A model generated the notes under the pieces. The model searched no databases. It was not told where the DNA came from and saw nothing but the letters and a program-made list of their open reading frames with translations. 64,000 bases of DNA from CAIWTU01 sp035686205 (GTDB taxonomy: Bacteria; Desulfobacterota; Desulfuromonadia; Geobacterales; Geobacteraceae), in contig DASRZQ010000161.1 of NCBI GenBank assembly GCA_035686205.1, positions 28,283 through 92,282 on the forward strand, given 5' to 3'. Of this stretch, positions 26,134 through 34,810 are shown piece after piece (the stretch's first letter is position 1; every line of letters starts with the position of its first letter). A program made the translations under genes and the position numbers.

Positions 26134-27162
26134 CTAGAACAGGGTCCCGACAACACTGCCGAGAACCGATATCGGTCCGGTGTCACCCAGTCCCTCAACG
26201 GCTTTTTCAGTTTTCTTGAGGGTTGCGGTTGCGTCATAATATAATTTGTCGTCGTTGACAAGTTTGCCGAGAGTTCCCTGGCCGCTGTTTATTTTCTGCG
26301 TAATTTCTTTTACATTCTTTGTGGCATCCTTGAATTCGCCATAAAGTGAATCGTCGTTGATCAGCTTGCCGACCGTTCCTTGCCCTTTGTTTATCTTGCC
26401 GGTAATGTCCTTGAAATCCTTCATGGCGACTTTCGCGTCATTGTAAAAGGCATCGTCATTTACCAGTTTGCCGATGGTGCCTTCGCCGCGGTTGATTTTC
26501 CCGGTTATGCTTTTCAGGTTTGCCGTGACCTCGTTGGTATTGTTGTAAAGCCTCTTGTCATTTAGCAGCATGGCCAATGAGCCTTCACCCCTGTCGAACT
26601 TCGCCGTGATGCTGTCCAGGTTGGCGACAGTGTTGCGCAGATTCGCACGGTTTTCATCCAGTATCGTGGATATTTTTCCTATTACCTCATTCTGGTTTTT
26701 ATTAAGGTCCGTTATCAAAACTTTTGCATCTTTTGTCAGATCACCCACATTTTCAACGATTTGATCAATATTCGCGGTTTCTTTTCCCTTGACCACACCA
26801 CCGGACGGGAGCAGCGCGGCCCCCGGAGAGCCGAAAGAAAGTCCGAGGAACTGCCCCCCCAGAAGACTGTTCATTCTTATGCTGGCAAGCGTATCGGTTT
26901 TGATCGCGGTGCCCTTCTTTACCTCGAAGTTAATCTCGACCTTATTTTCCAACACTTTTATATCGTCTATTTTACCCACATCTACACCTGCAAGACGCAC
27001 GGAGTCACCTATTTTCAGACCGGTAATGGACGACAGATATGTCTTGTAAGTAATCTTTTTTTCAAAGGGATTCCATTTCTCTCCCAGCTCCATCATTACA
27101 GCAAAGATAAGAAGGGCCAATATAAAGAAGAACCCCACCTTTTTTTCAGCTGAAAAAGCCAT
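26134..27162 (-). CDS. MlaD-type MCE protein with four 34-residue repeats
   Basis: A 342-residue periplasmic lipid-binding subunit. An N-terminal anchor (about 9-26) is followed by one MCE domain (about 38-116; SITGLKIGDSVRLAGVDVG). The C-terminal half has four tandem repeats beginning at Lys188, Lys222, Lys256 and Lys290, each about K(I/F)-x-x-G-x-G-(T/S)-x-x-K-L-x-N-D-D-x-x-Y and exactly 34 residues apart. The repeats, probably helical, replace the simple coiled coil of other MlaD-like proteins. AGGAGG precedes the ATG. Its gene follows mlaE by 72 bases with no mlaF between. Confidence 0.88.
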   Translation of the reverse strand: MAFSAEKKVGFFFILALLIFAVMMELGEKWNPFEKKITYKTYLSSITGLKIGDSVRLAGVDVGKIDDIKVLENKVEINFEVKKGTAIKTDTLASIRMNSLLGGQFLGLSFGSPGAALLPSGGVVKGKETANIDQIVENVGDLTKDAKVLITDLNKNQNEVIGKISTILDENRANLRNTVANLDSITAKFDRGEGSLAMLLNDKRLYNNTNEVTANLKSITGKINRGEGTIGKLVNDDAFYNDAKVAMKDFKDITGKINKGQGTVGKLINDDSLYGEFKDATKNVKEITQKINSGQGTLGKLVNDDKLYYDATATLKKTEKAVEGLGDTGPISVLGSVVGTLF

Positions 27163-27234
27163 TTGCTTGCCTCCTGTCAGAATTGCATAAACCTTTTACC
27201 GTCAAGGCCTTGAAGCAGCGGTAACGAATTTGAT

Positions 27235-28011
27235 CTACATCAGAATTCTCGTCAATAAATAGTCCGCGGCAAGAATCATCATGAAAGAGAAAACGACGGA
27301 CCTGGTTGTCGATTTCCCGATGCCTCTGGCCCCTCCTGATGTGCTGAAGCCGACGTAACATGACACCTGCGCGATAATACCGCCGAAGACCGTGGCCTTT
27401 ATCAGTCCGTTTCCGATTTCCTTCAGCTTGAGAGCGGTCTTCAGGCTGTCATAATATGTTGAATAGGAAATGAAAATCTTGGGATGAAGATGACTTATAA
27501 GGCCGCCTCCGACCATTCCGATCATGTTCGCGTAAATTACCAGGGCGGGAAGGCAGACAAGACAGGCAATGAACCGGGGCATCGAAAGATAGCGGACCGG
27601 ACTTATGTCCAGAGTTTTAAGGGCATCTATTTCCTCATATACCTTCATAACTCCGATTTCGGCCGCCATCGCCGATCCGACGCGTCCAGCCACCAGGAAG
27701 CTGGTCATAACAGGTCCCAGTTCCCTGACCATCGAGAGTCCCACTATCGCGCCTATGATGTCCTGCGTCCCGTATTTTTGGAGCTCGGCCCCGGTCTGGA
27801 GAGCCAGGACCATGCCGACGAAAAATGCCATGACTGTAGCTATCGGCAGCGTTTCATAACCTATGATAGCCATCTGGGCAAATATGCTTTGAAGATTCCT
27901 CGGGGCTTCCCGGAAGAAATACACCGTCTGCCAAAGGAGCTTAAGCATCTCCCCTACAATCTGAACAAAGTCCAGCAGTTTTTTGCCTGTTTTTTCCAGA
28001 GAACCGCTCAC
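27235..28011 (-). CDS. mlaE: MlaE-type ABC transporter permease
   Basis: A 258-residue inner-membrane permease with an amphipathic N-terminus and about five membrane segments. LQTGAELQKYGTQDIIGAIV and SMVRELGPVMTSFLVAGRVG are the conserved family stretches. It would form a lipid transporter with an MCE protein and an MlaF-like ATPase. The start is GTG, overlapping the previous stop in GTGA, with GAGGAG six bases upstream, so it is translationally coupled to the aromatic-repeat protein. Confidence 0.92.
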   Translation of the reverse strand: MSGSLEKTGKKLLDFVQIVGEMLKLLWQTVYFFREAPRNLQSIFAQMAIIGYETLPIATVMAFFVGMVLALQTGAELQKYGTQDIIGAIVGLSMVRELGPVMTSFLVAGRVGSAMAAEIGVMKVYEEIDALKTLDISPVRYLSMPRFIACLVCLPALVIYANMIGMVGGGLISHLHPKIFISYSTYYDSLKTALKLKEIGNGLIKATVFGGIIAQVSCYVGFSTSGGARGIGKSTTRSVVFSFMMILAADYLLTRILM

Positions 28012-29513
28012 TTTTTGCTCCTCGAATCATTCTGTCCGCTACCGGCGCCTTCCGTCGACTGCTCCCCCCAGTTTATTCCGAACGGCAACCAGAGAATACT
28101 GAATTTCTTGCGGGTATCGTGCCTCTGGTAGCGGAACAATCCTTTCAAGAATTTGAAATCTCTTTCCTGCTTTTCCGACCGGTATGATATCAACGGAAAA
28201 AGCTCATAGGTCAAATCCCCTTTGCGATACTCGTGCCAATAGAGGTTCCAGAGAAATGACACGGCTGATTCGTCATCATTCCATTTCTGGACGTAGACGC
28301 GCCAGAGCGGCGCCCAGCACTTGTCGATGCCTTCTCTGTCCACGATAGGCTCAAGGGGCGCCGGAAAAGAAAAGCTCTTTATGCCTGTGTAGTCTTTTTT
28401 GTAAAGAAACAACGGCCACAAGGCAACCTTGTGCCTGTTTTTTCCGTCTGCGTTCCAGGTTTCCCTGTTGTCCGAAAACAGAAAATAGAGAATTCTGTCC
28501 CTTTCCTGGCTGAAGCTTTCGGAAGCAAGATTCTCATGGCTGTATAAAGGCCACATATACCAGTACTTCACGCTTTCCTTGCGTTTGTCTTCGCTGTAAA
28601 AGGGAATATACCGGTTAAGGGCCCTGTCTTCTCCCTTCACGGTGACAAAGAACGGCCAGAAATAATCCCATTCCTCGCTTTTTTTTGCGCTGTCGACGGT
28701 ATGGCCGAAGAATGGCCACAAATAGTGATGCTCAACCCGCTTTGGAGAGTCGATCGAGACATAAAAGGGAAAGACCAGTAACTTCTTCGTCGGGTTATCG
28801 GTATCCAGACCCGTGTTTTCGTCAAAAAAAACAGGCCACAGGGCGAAGCGCTTTTTGTAGACGCCCTCTTTCGCCGACTGGCCGTAAAGGGGCCAAACCT
28901 GAAAACCGCTTTCTTTCTCACCTTCAATGGTCGATACAATCGGATAAAGATAATTGCGGGTTGTTGTCCCTTTTTTGACAGTTCTGCTGTAAAACGGGAA
29001 CATCACATAGTGATATTCATCCTTCCAGAATCTCTCGTACAGATCACCGTAGAAAGGAAATACTGACAGGTAAGGCCCGTATTTGGCGGAGGTTCCCTGG
29101 ATATAGAAAGGGAAAAGCATATTGTCTTTCTTTTCCTGTTCCCCCTCTTTTCTGAAAACATTATTCTGGTAGAGCTGCAGGACCTGGATTCTTTCCACAT
29201 CCTCGGATTTCTCCGAAGAAGCAAGCGGATACAGATACGTAGTGCTTGAAATCCCTTCACTCTCATTTGTGGTTTTGTAAAACAGAGGACGTACGGCCAG
29301 GTCTTTCTCTTTGCCGCGCTGCTGCAGTTTAAATAACGGACCTAGTATGGAGAGATTGCTGTACCCCTCCTTCGGGCTTTCTCGATAGTCGATGACAGGC
29401 CACAGGGTGAAAATCGTGCCTTCCTCTCGCTTATCGGGGATGTCGGCGGCAAATAATTGAGAAGTCCCTGCTATCAGGATCAGAAGGAAAGCCGTGATAG
29501 CTTTAGCTGGCAT
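28008..29513 (-). CDS. Exported aromatic-repeat protein of unknown function, coupled to mlaE
   Basis: A 501-residue protein with a signal peptide (about 1-22, cut near LFA-AD). The rest is an irregular repeat whose core is hydrophobic-(W/F/Y)-P-hydrophobic-aromatic: LWPV at 37, LYPLA 94, LFPFY 133, VFPFY 151, MFPFY 171, VWPLY 206, LWPVF 225, VFPFY 247, LWPFF 265, FWPFF 285, YIPFY 302, MWPLY 320, LWPLF 365, LFPLI 438, and others, about 20 in all at 15-40 residue intervals. Alternating charged and aromatic strands suggest a beta structure, such as an outer-membrane barrel or a solenoid. The stop overlaps mlaE in GTGA. GAAGGA precedes the ATG. I know no function for this family. Confidence 0.75.
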   Translation of the reverse strand: MPAKAITAFLLILIAGTSQLFAADIPDKREEGTIFTLWPVIDYRESPKEGYSNLSILGPLFKLQQRGKEKDLAVRPLFYKTTNESEGISSTTYLYPLASSEKSEDVERIQVLQLYQNNVFRKEGEQEKKDNMLFPFYIQGTSAKYGPYLSVFPFYGDLYERFWKDEYHYVMFPFYSRTVKKGTTTRNYLYPIVSTIEGEKESGFQVWPLYGQSAKEGVYKKRFALWPVFFDENTGLDTDNPTKKLLVFPFYVSIDSPKRVEHHYLWPFFGHTVDSAKKSEEWDYFWPFFVTVKGEDRALNRYIPFYSEDKRKESVKYWYMWPLYSHENLASESFSQERDRILYFLFSDNRETWNADGKNRHKVALWPLFLYKKDYTGIKSFSFPAPLEPIVDREGIDKCWAPLWRVYVQKWNDDESAVSFLWNLYWHEYRKGDLTYELFPLISYRSEKQERDFKFLKGLFRYQRHDTRKKFSILWLPFGINWGEQSTEGAGSGQNDSRSKK

Positions 29514-29641
29514 AATGGATGATCCTTCAGGTCAAAAAAATCGGAGAACAATTATTTCTCTCGAACAGCAATTAAGTCAATAACTAATTCAAAAAAAACA
29601 AACATCGTCAAGCCGATTATTAAAAATACAATAATTTAAGT

Positions 29642-30169
29642 TCAATAATTCCGGTCGGCATAATCGACCCACCCGCCGGCAAGAACCAGGGCCTTGTCAA
29701 AAGGCGACAGGTCAAATTTGAACTTTTCCTCTCTTCCACCTCCCCTGACAACTATATCCTGACTTTCGACATCCAGATCAATCACGGCATCACCGCATTC
29801 CGCGAAGCGGAAGATATTGTCTATCTGGTCCCTGGGAAACTCGATTGCCGCCATTCCGCAATTGAACATGTTCTGGCGGAATATCCGGGCAAAGGACTCG
29901 GCAATGACCGCAGTAATCCCGTTCACCTCGAAAACCCACGGTGCATGTTCGCGGGACGATCCGCAGCCGAAGTTCGCACGCGTCACCACTACCCTGGCTG
30001 TTTTCGTCTTGTCGCTTCCGGGATCAAAGCCGGGCAGCTTGAGATCTTCCAGGATATAAGGCTTTAAATCTTCTTTTGTTATTTCCGTGAGATAACGCGC
30101 AGGAATAATTTCGTCGGTATTGATATCATCGCGGTCAAGAAACAGGACCGGTCCGCCAAAGCTTTTCAT
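29642..30169 (-). CDS. leuD: 3-isopropylmalate dehydratase small subunit
   Basis: This 175-residue swivel-domain subunit works with LeuC to isomerise isopropylmalate in leucine synthesis. FGCGSSREHAPW and the NTDEIIPARYL stretch are diagnostic. The ATG at 30169 has AGGAG upstream; a longer reading has no homology. The short length matches the archaeal/clostridial HacB-like type. It follows leuC by 46 bases. Confidence 0.93.
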   Translation of the reverse strand: MKSFGGPVLFLDRDDINTDEIIPARYLTEITKEDLKPYILEDLKLPGFDPGSDKTKTARVVVTRANFGCGSSREHAPWVFEVNGITAVIAESFARIFRQNMFNCGMAAIEFPRDQIDNIFRFAECGDAVIDLDVESQDIVVRGGGREEKFKFDLSPFDKALVLAGGWVDYADRNY

Positions 30170-30215
30170 ATGAAAACTCCTGTAATTTAAAATAAACCCT
30201 TTCGAAAAGGCTTCT

Positions 30216-31502
30216 TTATTTGAGATATTTCCTCGGGTCCGCGATCTTGCCTTCAATGGCCGTTGCCGCGCTGCACGCGGGAGACATCAGATGGACCATG
30301 CCTCCCTTGCCCATTCTACCCCTGAAGTTTCTGTTGGTTGTCGCAGCGCAGATTTCCCCTTCGGCCAGAACACCCGTGCTCATTCCCAGGCATGCGCCGC
30401 ATGTTGGGTTCGTAACGCAGAAACCCGCCTCCATGAAAATGTCCATTATCCCCTCTTTCATTGCATCGCTGAACACTTTCGGAGTTGCGGGAGACAATAT
30501 GCCCCTCACATTGGGCGATATTTTCCTCCCTTTCAGGATTTCAGCCGCTATCCTGAGGTCTTCAAGCCTTCCATTGGTGCACGACCCGATATACACCTGA
30601 TCAACCGGCGTCCCTTCCATTTCGGTGACGGGTTTTACCATATCCGGCTTGTAACCGTATGTAACCAGCGGGACCAGGCCCGAAACGTCAAATTCGAGGA
30701 CCTTTTCATAAACGGCATCGTCATCCGAGCGCCATTTACCGAAATCTTCAAGGGCCGCCGCTTTCGAAACATATTCATTCCCGATAAACGGCCAGAGGTA
30801 ATCGACCGTAACCTGGTCGGGCATGCATATCCCCGACGTGCCGCCTGCTTCGATTGCCATATTGCTGAGCGTCATTCTCGAATCCATTGTCATTGCTTCA
30901 ACAACCGGACCGCGAAACTCAAGGACGCAATCGGTGGCCCCGTTTACCCCAAGCTGGCCTATGACAAATAGAATGATATCTTTAGCGTAAACACCTTTGG
31001 GAATGGTACCGTTCAGGTTAATTCTAATGGTTTTCGGTGCCCTGAAAGCACATACGCCTTTCAGAATTCCGACTTCGAGGTCCGTTGTTCCGACACCTGC
31101 CGCAAAGGCGCCAAAAGCGCCATGGGTACAGGTATGCGAATCACCCATGATTACCGTATATCCCGGTCTGATGAAACCCTTTTCCGGAAATAGGGCATGG
31201 CACACCCCGTTCGCGCCGACATCGAAAAAATCCTTTATATCATGGCGCCGAGCCCAATCCCTGAGGATTTTGGCCTGGGTTGCGGTTTTACTGTCCTTGC
31301 TGGGAGTAACATGGTCTATAACGGCCTTTATCTTCGTCTTGTCAAATACCCTGTCCTTGCCCCGGGACATGAGGTCGGCAATTGCAATCGGCGTTGTTAT
31401 TTCATGGCACATTACCACATCTATTCGAAGAACCTTGGACCCCGGGAAGGGTTCATCAATAAGATGGTTCTCAAAAATTTTCTCGGCTGTTGTCTTTCCC
31501 AT
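30216..31502 (-). CDS. leuC: 3-isopropylmalate dehydratase large subunit
   Basis: A 428-residue aconitase-family protein. The 4Fe-4S ligands are Cys308 (GSCTNGR), Cys368 and Cys371 (NPTCGACLG). Its size and GDSHTCTHGAFGAFAAGVG agree with the type paired with short LeuD. Two starts are close: the ATG at 31502 (AAGGATGA upstream, good spacing) and one at 31514 whose purine run abuts the codon; I prefer the shorter one. It is the first gene of leuCD, separate from leuA. Confidence 0.93.
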   Translation of the reverse strand: MGKTTAEKIFENHLIDEPFPGSKVLRIDVVMCHEITTPIAIADLMSRGKDRVFDKTKIKAVIDHVTPSKDSKTATQAKILRDWARRHDIKDFFDVGANGVCHALFPEKGFIRPGYTVIMGDSHTCTHGAFGAFAAGVGTTDLEVGILKGVCAFRAPKTIRINLNGTIPKGVYAKDIILFVIGQLGVNGATDCVLEFRGPVVEAMTMDSRMTLSNMAIEAGGTSGICMPDQVTVDYLWPFIGNEYVSKAAALEDFGKWRSDDDAVYEKVLEFDVSGLVPLVTYGYKPDMVKPVTEMEGTPVDQVYIGSCTNGRLEDLRIAAEILKGRKISPNVRGILSPATPKVFSDAMKEGIMDIFMEAGFCVTNPTCGACLGMSTGVLAEGEICAATTNRNFRGRMGKGGMVHLMSPACSAATAIEGKIADPRKYLK

Positions 31503-31561
31503 TAAACTTATCATCCTTTCTTCAAAGTAATTTCCTGCGATTCCGTAATCTTATTCCATAC

Positions 31562-31578
31562 ATGCCGTGCCACGGCAT
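31562..31578. promoter_or_regulatory. 17-bp operator-like dyad between leuC and the LOG gene
   Basis: ATGCCGTG-C-CACGGCAT is a perfect inverted repeat with one central base. A one-base loop cannot form an RNA hairpin, so a DNA-binding protein site is more likely. It lies 60 bases upstream of leuC and 137 before the divergent gene. Confidence 0.4.
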
Positions 31579-31715
31579 CCAGTGATTTCAAATAGCTTTA
31601 TACTGTAAACAAATCAATTCAATAAAGCAAATGGTATTATTGAACTATTGTAATATTTGCCAGGACATACGATTAGTGATATCATTACCCACTTTTTCAG
31701 GGAAGGGAAAAATAT

Positions 31716-32744
31716 ATGGAAATATCCTTTTCTCGAACAAATGGCGAGATAGATGAACTTATTGAGAGCCTGCTTGAACGGGCCGGCGATATTCATCATC
31801 CCGCAATTATACGAGAAATAATAATATCCGCGCTTAAGGCAGGACAGGAGACGGATTACCTGGCGGACCTCAAACTGTTCAATAACACCATGAAAGAAAT
31901 GCGTTATACGAGCAAAGTATTCGCTCCATACAGGAACAGGAAGAAAGTGAGTATTTTCGGATCGGCAAGAACACAGCCCGAAGAACCGATATACCAGAAA
32001 TGCGTCAGATTCGGCAAATTGCTGGCTGAAAAAAATTTCATGATAATTACCGGCGGCGGCGGCGGAATAATGGAAGCGGGGAATGAAGGCGCCGGCAGTA
32101 AAAACTCTTTTGCCGTGAACATCCGGCTTCCTTATGAGCAGCAGCCCAATCGTTTCATGGTCGAAAATCCCAGGCTGATTACGTACAAATATTTCTTCAC
32201 GCGAAAAGTCGCCTTCGTCAAGGAATCCGACGCTATCGCCGTGTTCCCGGGCGGTTTCGGCACAATGGATGAAGCCATGGAAGTGTTCACCCTCATCCAG
32301 ACCGGCAAGACGTCCCCGAAGCCGCTTGTCCTGGTCGACGACAGTGACGGCTACTGGAAACGCTGGTTTGAATTCATAAAATCCTGCATGCTCGGTAAAG
32401 GCTTCATTTCCGGTGAAGATTTCTCTATTTTCACCATTACCCAGAATGAAGAGGAAGCAGTAAAAGTTATCCAGAATTTTTACAGGAACTACCATTCCAT
32501 GCGTTTCATAAACGGACTGATTGTCATAAGGCTCAACAAAGAGCTCTCGGACAGCAATATCCTTGAACTGGAAAACGAATTCCCCGAGATCATTATTCCC
32601 GGGACGCGGATCATCAGGGGCATCCCCCTTCCCGAAGAGGCCGACGAACCCGACTTATTGCATCTGAATCGCATAATGCTTCATTTCAATCATCAGCATT
32701 TCGGCCTTTTTATGGCTTTCATAAGAAAATTGAACGAATTTTGA
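31716..32744 (+). CDS. LOG-family (YgdH/Rossmann nucleotide-binding) protein
   Basis: A 342-residue protein whose core carries the LOG signatures GGGGGIMEAGNEGA (113-126) and PGGFGTMDE (178-186), which in related enzymes bind and hydrolyse nucleotide 5'-monophosphates. The core is flanked by a 70-residue N-terminal helical part and about 90 extra C-terminal residues, longer than the usual 180-200-residue LOG proteins and closer to the PpnN type in plan. GGAAGGG is upstream. It stands alone, divergent from leuC. Confidence 0.82.
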   Translation: MEISFSRTNGEIDELIESLLERAGDIHHPAIIREIIISALKAGQETDYLADLKLFNNTMKEMRYTSKVFAPYRNRKKVSIFGSARTQPEEPIYQKCVRFGKLLAEKNFMIITGGGGGIMEAGNEGAGSKNSFAVNIRLPYEQQPNRFMVENPRLITYKYFFTRKVAFVKESDAIAVFPGGFGTMDEAMEVFTLIQTGKTSPKPLVLVDDSDGYWKRWFEFIKSCMLGKGFISGEDFSIFTITQNEEEAVKVIQNFYRNYHSMRFINGLIVIRLNKELSDSNILELENEFPEIIIPGTRIIRGIPLPEEADEPDLLHLNRIMLHFNHQHFGLFMAFIRKLNEF

Positions 32745-32783
32745 TTTAAAGAAAAAATATTCACTTTTTATGAATTAATTATC

Positions 32784-32812
32784 TTGACATATCCATTCTT
32801 CCCTGTTACTAC
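32784..32812 (+). promoter_or_regulatory. Probable promoter of the cold-shock gene, with long 5' leader
   Basis: TTGACA (32784-32789), 17 bases, TACTAC (32807-32812). A start near 32819 would give a leader of about 157 bases. Long leaders are usual for cspA-type genes and can act as thermosensors; I did not find a conserved cold box. Confidence 0.5.
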
Positions 32813-32976
32813 TTATTCTAAGTAAGTTTCGGAAGTTTTTGCAGACCAATGAAAGCAAGGCAAAGAATGGAAGTATCCCTTGTTGTTTTCCTGCACCAAG
32901 ACTCCGGAAACTTAGATGTCAGCGTTCCGCGTAATTTCGGGACAGAAGTTCCGGAAGCAAGAAAGGGGGTAGGAAA

Positions 32977-33177
32977 ATGGCACAGGGAAAAGTAAAATGG
33001 TTTAATGACGCCAAAGGATTCGGTTTCATCGAACAGGAAAACGGTGAAGATGTATTCGTGCACTTCTCGGCTATCGTCGCCGACGGCTTCAAGTCGCTTT
33101 CCGAAGGTGAAGCGGTTTCTTTTGATGTAGTAAACGGACCGAAAGGTCTTCAGGCCGCAAACGTCAAAAAAATCTAG
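32977..33177 (+). CDS. CspA-family cold-shock protein
   Basis: A 66-residue single OB-fold protein that binds single-stranded RNA/DNA. RNP1 is KGFGFIE (13-19) and RNP2 VFVHF (26-30). GGGGGTAGG precedes the ATG. An intrinsic terminator follows 14 bases after the stop, so it is transcribed alone. Confidence 0.95.
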   Translation: MAQGKVKWFNDAKGFGFIEQENGEDVFVHFSAIVADGFKSLSEGEAVSFDVVNGPKGLQAANVKKI

Positions 33178-33191
33178 CTTAATTTCCCACG

Positions 33192-33227
33192 AAATGCCCC
33201 CTGCTCTTATCAGGGGGCATTTTTTTG
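33192..33227 (+). terminator. Intrinsic terminator of the cold-shock gene
   Basis: AAATGCCCCCTG pairs perfectly with CAGGGGGCATTT around a seven-base loop, followed by a T-run. It may also stop leuA transcripts coming from the other side, where the T-run is shorter. Confidence 0.9.
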
Positions 33228-33248
33228 ACAACCTCTTGCTCCTCAATC

Positions 33249-34787
33249 CTAAAGGCTTTCCACAAACCTTTCTTTCTTGCAGTAAAGACGATTAAGAGCA
33301 TTTATATATGCCTTTGCGGACGCTTCGATAATGTCCGTGGATGACCCTCTCCCCACAACCGTACAGTTGCCTTCCGCAAGCCTGACGCTAACCTCGCCGA
33401 TAGCATCAGTCCCGCCGGTTATTGACCCGACGGTGTATTGAACGAGTTTTGCCTTTGTTTTCGCCAGTTTCCTGATGGCCTTTAATGTCGCATCAACCGG
33501 GCCGTCTCCCAACTCGGCGGTCCTTACCGGCTGATCGTCTATTTCCATCTGCACGGTCGCGGTTGCAACGGCAAACGAACCGCACGTAACGGTTATATGG
33601 CTGAGTTTATACTTTTCGCCGTTCTTCAATGTTTCATCGGCGACAATTGCATCCAGGTCCTCGTCAAATATCTCTTTTTTCAGATCCGCCAGTGCCTTGA
33701 AACGTTCGAAAGCCTTATTCAGGGTCTCATCTTCCAGCTCGTATCCAAGTTCCTGCAGCCGCTTTTTAAACGCATGCCGACCGGAATGCTTGCCCAATAC
33801 GAGGACATTTGTTTTTAAACCAACCGACTCTGGAGTCATGATTTCATAGGTCGATTTTTCCATTAACACGCCGTGTTGATGTATTCCGGCTTCATGGGCA
33901 AAGGCGTTCGCCCCTACGATGGCTTTGTTCGGCTGCACGGAAATGCCGGTAACGGTAGTCAGAAGCCTGCTTGCCGGAGTAAGCTGTTCAGTCGCTATGT
34001 TGGTTTTGAAGTCCAGGATGTCGCTTCGCGTCCTCAATATCATAACGAATTCTTCCAGCGAACAGTTCCCCGCCCTCTCCCCGATTCCGTTTATCGTACA
34101 CTCCACTTGCCCGGCACCTGCCTGGACCGCGGCAACCGAATTGGCGACGGCAAGCCCCAGATCATTGTGACAGTGTACTGAAATCACAGCTTTGTCAATA
34201 TTTGCCACGTTGTCTTTCAGGTGTTTTATGATATTGAAGTATTCGGCCGGAATAGTGTATCCGACGGTATCCGGGATATTGACCACCGTGGCACCGGCGT
34301 CAATAACCGCCGCCACGACTTCGGCCATGAATTTGAGCTCGGTGCGTACGGCGTCCTCGCAGGAAAATTCAACGTTCGGGGTATATCCCTTTGCTCTCCT
34401 TACGGCCTTTACCGCTGCGTTCAGAACCTCGGAAGGCTTCATCTTCAGCTTATATTTCATATGAATATCGGATGTCGCGATAAAAGTGTGAATGCGCCCC
34501 TTTTCGCCGGCATACTGCAGCGCTTCCCATCCCCTGTCGATGTCCTTCTCCTGTGCACGGCAAAGCCCGGCAATTTCCGGACCTTTTATTGTCTGGGCAA
34601 TTTTCTTTACTGCTTCGAAATCCCCTTCCGAGGCAATCGGAAATCCCGCCTCGATGATGTCTACGTTCAGCTTCTGGAGTTGCCTTGCAATCCGCAGTTT
34701 CTCCTCAATATTCATGCTTGCCCCGGGGGATTGTTCTCCATCTCTTAATGTTGTGTCGAAGATCCTGATAGTTTTGCCTTTGGCCAT
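33249..34787 (-). CDS. leuA: 2-isopropylmalate synthase
   Basis: The committed step of leucine synthesis, condensing acetyl-CoA and 2-oxoisovalerate. The 512-residue chain begins with the TIM barrel (FDTTLRDGEQSPGAS near residue 9, HCHNDLG metal site) and ends in a LeuA regulatory domain (SSTDIIEASAKAYINALN), so leucine feedback is likely. GGAGGTGTGAA precedes the ATG at 34787. An open frame continuing upstream to 34868 runs through the T-box terminator and is not coding. Expression is controlled by the T-box leader. Confidence 0.96.
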   Translation of the reverse strand: MAKGKTIRIFDTTLRDGEQSPGASMNIEEKLRIARQLQKLNVDIIEAGFPIASEGDFEAVKKIAQTIKGPEIAGLCRAQEKDIDRGWEALQYAGEKGRIHTFIATSDIHMKYKLKMKPSEVLNAAVKAVRRAKGYTPNVEFSCEDAVRTELKFMAEVVAAVIDAGATVVNIPDTVGYTIPAEYFNIIKHLKDNVANIDKAVISVHCHNDLGLAVANSVAAVQAGAGQVECTINGIGERAGNCSLEEFVMILRTRSDILDFKTNIATEQLTPASRLLTTVTGISVQPNKAIVGANAFAHEAGIHQHGVLMEKSTYEIMTPESVGLKTNVLVLGKHSGRHAFKKRLQELGYELEDETLNKAFERFKALADLKKEIFDEDLDAIVADETLKNGEKYKLSHITVTCGSFAVATATVQMEIDDQPVRTAELGDGPVDATLKAIRKLAKTKAKLVQYTVGSITGGTDAIGEVSVRLAEGNCTVVGRGSSTDIIEASAKAYINALNRLYCKKERFVESL

Positions 34788-34810
34788 TTCACACCTCCGT
34801 ATCGTCTGTA

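Noticed and set aside
31614..32495. 293-codon minus-strand frame opposite the LOG-family gene
   Set aside because: The plus strand carries the conserved LOG motifs; the minus product has none.
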